A stretch of 7,500 nt of DNA from Bacillota bacterium (lineage in GTDB: Bacteria; Bacillota; Clostridia; Saccharofermentanales; Fastidiosipilaceae), in assembly GCA_023388205.1 (NCBI GenBank), contig JAEWGS010000044.1, forward strand, positions 1 through 7,500, read 5' to 3'. This document shows positions 6,050-7,500 of the stretch, piece by piece. Numbering within the stretch: position 1 is the stretch's first letter; every line of letters starts with the position of its first letter. The notes under the pieces are model-generated. The model was not told the origin of the DNA. It did no database searches and was given only the letters and a program-made list of their open reading frames with translations. A program made the translations under genes and the position numbers.

Positions 6050-6096
6050 CCCTCGGCCGCATACAGCTGTACAAGAATTTTTTGAAAGGAAACTTC

Positions 6097-7005
6097 ATGT
6101 CTTACGTCATCGAATGTCAAGGCCTCAGCAAACGCTTCGGGAATCTTTATGCGAACCAAGACATTGATCTTCGCGTCAAAAGCGGTGAGATTTGTGGCCT
6201 CATCGGGAAAAATGGCTCCGGGAAAAGCACGCTCATCCACCAACTCGCCGGACTCATTCAACCCAGCTCAGGCACTTTCTCTCTGCTCGGGGCCCAATCG
6301 CCCCAAAATCTCATTCAAGCACGCCGCCATTTTGGTTTTCAGCTGACGCTCCAGATGCGAACCGACCTCTCAGCCAAAGAGAATCTCCTCTACTATTCCA
6401 AAGTGCTCGGGCGTGGCACAGAATATGAAATCGATCAGCTCCTCAACGATTTTCACCTCACAGAGGCCGGCAACAAAAAATACAAAACCTTCAGCACGGG
6501 GATGAAACAAAAACTCAGCCTCTGTCTCGCTTTGTTAGGTCAACCCGATGTCCTCGTCTTGGACGAACCCATCAATGGACTAGATCCGTTTTATATCAAA
6601 TATCTGCGCGAACTCCTTTTGGACCGAAGCCAGCGTTACGGGACAAGTTGTCTCATTTCCTCTCACATTCTCAGTGAACTTGATCTGCTTTGTGATCATT
6701 TCGCGATCATCCATCAAGGGCGAATTTTGAAGCACCTTCACAAAAATGAGCTCAAGCAATTCACACAAAAGAACCTGCTCATCGAAATCAGTGCCCCCGA
6801 ACGCAGCATTGCGATCTTGGAAACAGAGCTTCACCTTCTACCCAAACTGACGGCAGATCGCAAAATTCTCATTGAAAACCCCTCCCTGTCCTTGGAAGAG
6901 ATCAGTAAAACACTCGCGCGATACGACCTTTGGGCCACTTCCATCCAATCGGTCAACAGCAGTTTGGAAGATTATTATTTTCAACTTGTGGGATCTGAAA
7001 ACTAA
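6097..7005 (+). CDS. ABC transporter ATP-binding protein, BcrA-type
   Basis: This 302-residue nucleotide-binding subunit has all the expected motifs in order. They are Walker A GKNGSGKST (37-45), a Q-loop region around Q82-Q86, signature STGMKQKL (133-140), Walker B VLVLDEP (152-158), D-loop NGLD (160-163) and the switch His in SSH (188-190). The segment SSHILSELDLLCDHFAIIHQGRI and a C-terminal LEDYYFQLVG motif are typical of the BcrA-type ATPases that power small ABC-2 exporters for peptides, bacitracin-like compounds or unknown substrates. The ATG at 6097 follows AAGGA at 6086-6090. An in-frame ATG at 6001 would add 32 residues upstream of the domain and lacks a ribosome site. The permease gene begins 79 bases downstream. 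The substrate cannot be told from the sequence. Confidence 0.92.
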   Translation: MSYVIECQGLSKRFGNLYANQDIDLRVKSGEICGLIGKNGSGKSTLIHQLAGLIQPSSGTFSLLGAQSPQNLIQARRHFGFQLTLQMRTDLSAKENLLYYSKVLGRGTEYEIDQLLNDFHLTEAGNKKYKTFSTGMKQKLSLCLALLGQPDVLVLDEPINGLDPFYIKYLRELLLDRSQRYGTSCLISSHILSELDLLCDHFAIIHQGRILKHLHKNELKQFTQKNLLIEISAPERSIAILETELHLLPKLTADRKILIENPSLSLEEISKTLARYDLWATSIQSVNSSLEDYYFQLVGSEN

Positions 7006-7020
7006 ATTTTGAAAGCCTTG

Positions 7021-7054
7021 CCGCGCCAAAGGCCAGACCGCGCCAAAAGCCAGA
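7021..7054 (+). repeat. 17-bp tandem repeat between the ATPase and permease genes
   Basis: Unit one (7021-7037, CCGCGCCAAAGGCCAGA) is followed directly by unit two (7038-7054), identical except for A in place of G at the eleventh position. A short GCCTT/AAGGC stem (7015-7019 with 7029-7033) overlaps the first unit. There is no T-tract after it, so it is not a terminator of the operon. Confidence 0.8.
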
Positions 7055-7084
7055 CAAAATAAAATAAAACAGAAAGGAACCTTT

Positions 7085-7500
7085 ATGTTCTCTCATATTG
7101 TCTCCGACCTCTCAAGTCTTTTTTCAAAACGAAAATTTTGGATCTCGCAATGTATCTATATTCTTCTGACCGTTAGCGTCTTTATCCTTTTGGGTTTTGC
7201 GGATGTTCAGGCGTCTGTCACCTTTCCTGACGGCCAAACACAGATTTTTTCGAGTCTTGCAGAACATCACATCTTAATCAGGTTTTTGGCTCTGACGCTC
7301 TCTTTCTTGCCGATCGCGCTTTGCCTCTTTGTCTATCCGCCGCTTTACCTCACCTTATCTTCTGGAAATAGTGACGCTTACTTATTAGCTTTGGGTATTT
7401 CGCGCCGTCATCTTTTCTTTGAACGCTTTTTTCTGACTTTGTTTTTCATGGTGATCCAATCTTTCTTGATTTTTTCCTTGACCGTCCTCGCTTACCTCGC
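7085..7500 (+). CDS. ABC transporter permease, N-terminal part
   Basis: This reading frame is open from ATG 7085 to the window edge (138 full codons, no stop seen). It is preceded by AAAGGA at 7073-7078. The protein begins with a short cytoplasmic stretch ending in KRKFW. A membrane helix follows (about residues 19-39), then an external loop of some 25 residues. A second hydrophobic stretch (about 66-88) comes next, then a polar loop with RRH, and a third helix begins at about 117. Its position right after a BcrA-type ATPase indicates the membrane partner of an ABC-2 type exporter. I do not recognise a specific family from this fragment. T-rich codons reflect the hydrophobic composition. Confidence 0.85.
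   Translation, partial: MFSHIVSDLSSLFSKRKFWISQCIYILLTVSVFILLGFADVQASVTFPDGQTQIFSSLAEHHILIRFLALTLSFLPIALCLFVYPPLYLTLSSGNSDAYLLALGISRRHLFFERFFLTLFFMVIQSFLIFSLTVLAYL

Larger units (their letters stand above)
5784..6096. promoter_or_regulatory. Divergent intergenic region, 313 bases
   Basis: This region lies between the leftward CbiA-like gene and the rightward ABC operon. It holds the leftward promoter-like element at 5827-5835, an AT-rich stretch at about 5850-6000 with several TTAA motifs, and the operator-like repeats at 6023-6049. Its right end holds AAGGA at 6086-6090, the ribosome site of the ATPase gene. A leftward frame spanning 5822-6040 exists but has no ribosome site and no convincing protein. 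For the ABC operon the best promoter candidate is TCGACC (6046-6051), 18 bases, then TACAAG (6070-6075). That is weak and would leave a very short leader. Confidence 0.5.

Noticed and set aside
7021..7054. Possible CRISPR array from the 17-bp repeat
   Set aside because: The two units are directly adjacent with no spacers and there are no cas genes, so it is a simple tandem repeat.

Overview
The window looks like a chromosomal segment of a Gram-positive bacterium of the Bacillota (Firmicutes). The evidence is strong Shine-Dalgarno sequences (GGAGG or AGGAGG) before most genes, a DivIC/FtsB-type division protein, an M3B oligoendopeptidase F, a YtxH-type small stress protein and a BcrA-type ABC transporter. 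Base composition is roughly half G+C by eye. I cannot name a genus.

Layout: bases 1-5783 are all read leftward (minus strand). From right to left they hold a 624-residue CbiA-fold protein (3909-5783), a YtxH-like protein (3153-3626), a 168-residue single-pass membrane protein resembling DUF948/YtxG (2570-3076), oligoendopeptidase F (538-2355), a DivIC/FtsB-type septum protein (200-541) and the first 37 codons of a secreted protein (1-111). pepF and the divIC-like gene overlap as GTGA and are almost certainly translationally coupled. The YtxH-like and DUF948-like genes are separated by an intrinsic terminator with almost no room for another promoter after it. A second clean terminator separates that pair from pepF. 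Bases 5784-6096 form a divergent control region. Rightward from it run an ABC transporter ATPase (6097-7005) and the start of its membrane permease (7085 to the window edge).

The most unusual gene is the CbiA-fold protein. It aligns by eye along the whole length of cobyrinic acid a,c-diamide synthase, yet the P-loop, the glycine-rich loop, the glutaminase nucleophile Cys and the catalytic His are all replaced. It also carries a roughly 115-residue low-complexity N-terminal extension. No cobalamin gene or B12 riboswitch is visible nearby. I read it as a pseudoenzyme with an unknown role, intact as a reading frame and with its own ribosome-binding site and promoter-like sequence.

Smaller points are a 23-bp tandem duplication across a stop codon, a 17-bp tandem repeat between the two ABC genes, and an operator-like double heptamer plus inverted repeat before the ABC operon. 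There are also a hairpin in the pepF leader and a long inverted repeat with direct repeats after the CbiA-like gene. I see no rRNA, tRNA, insertion sequence or CRISPR array.
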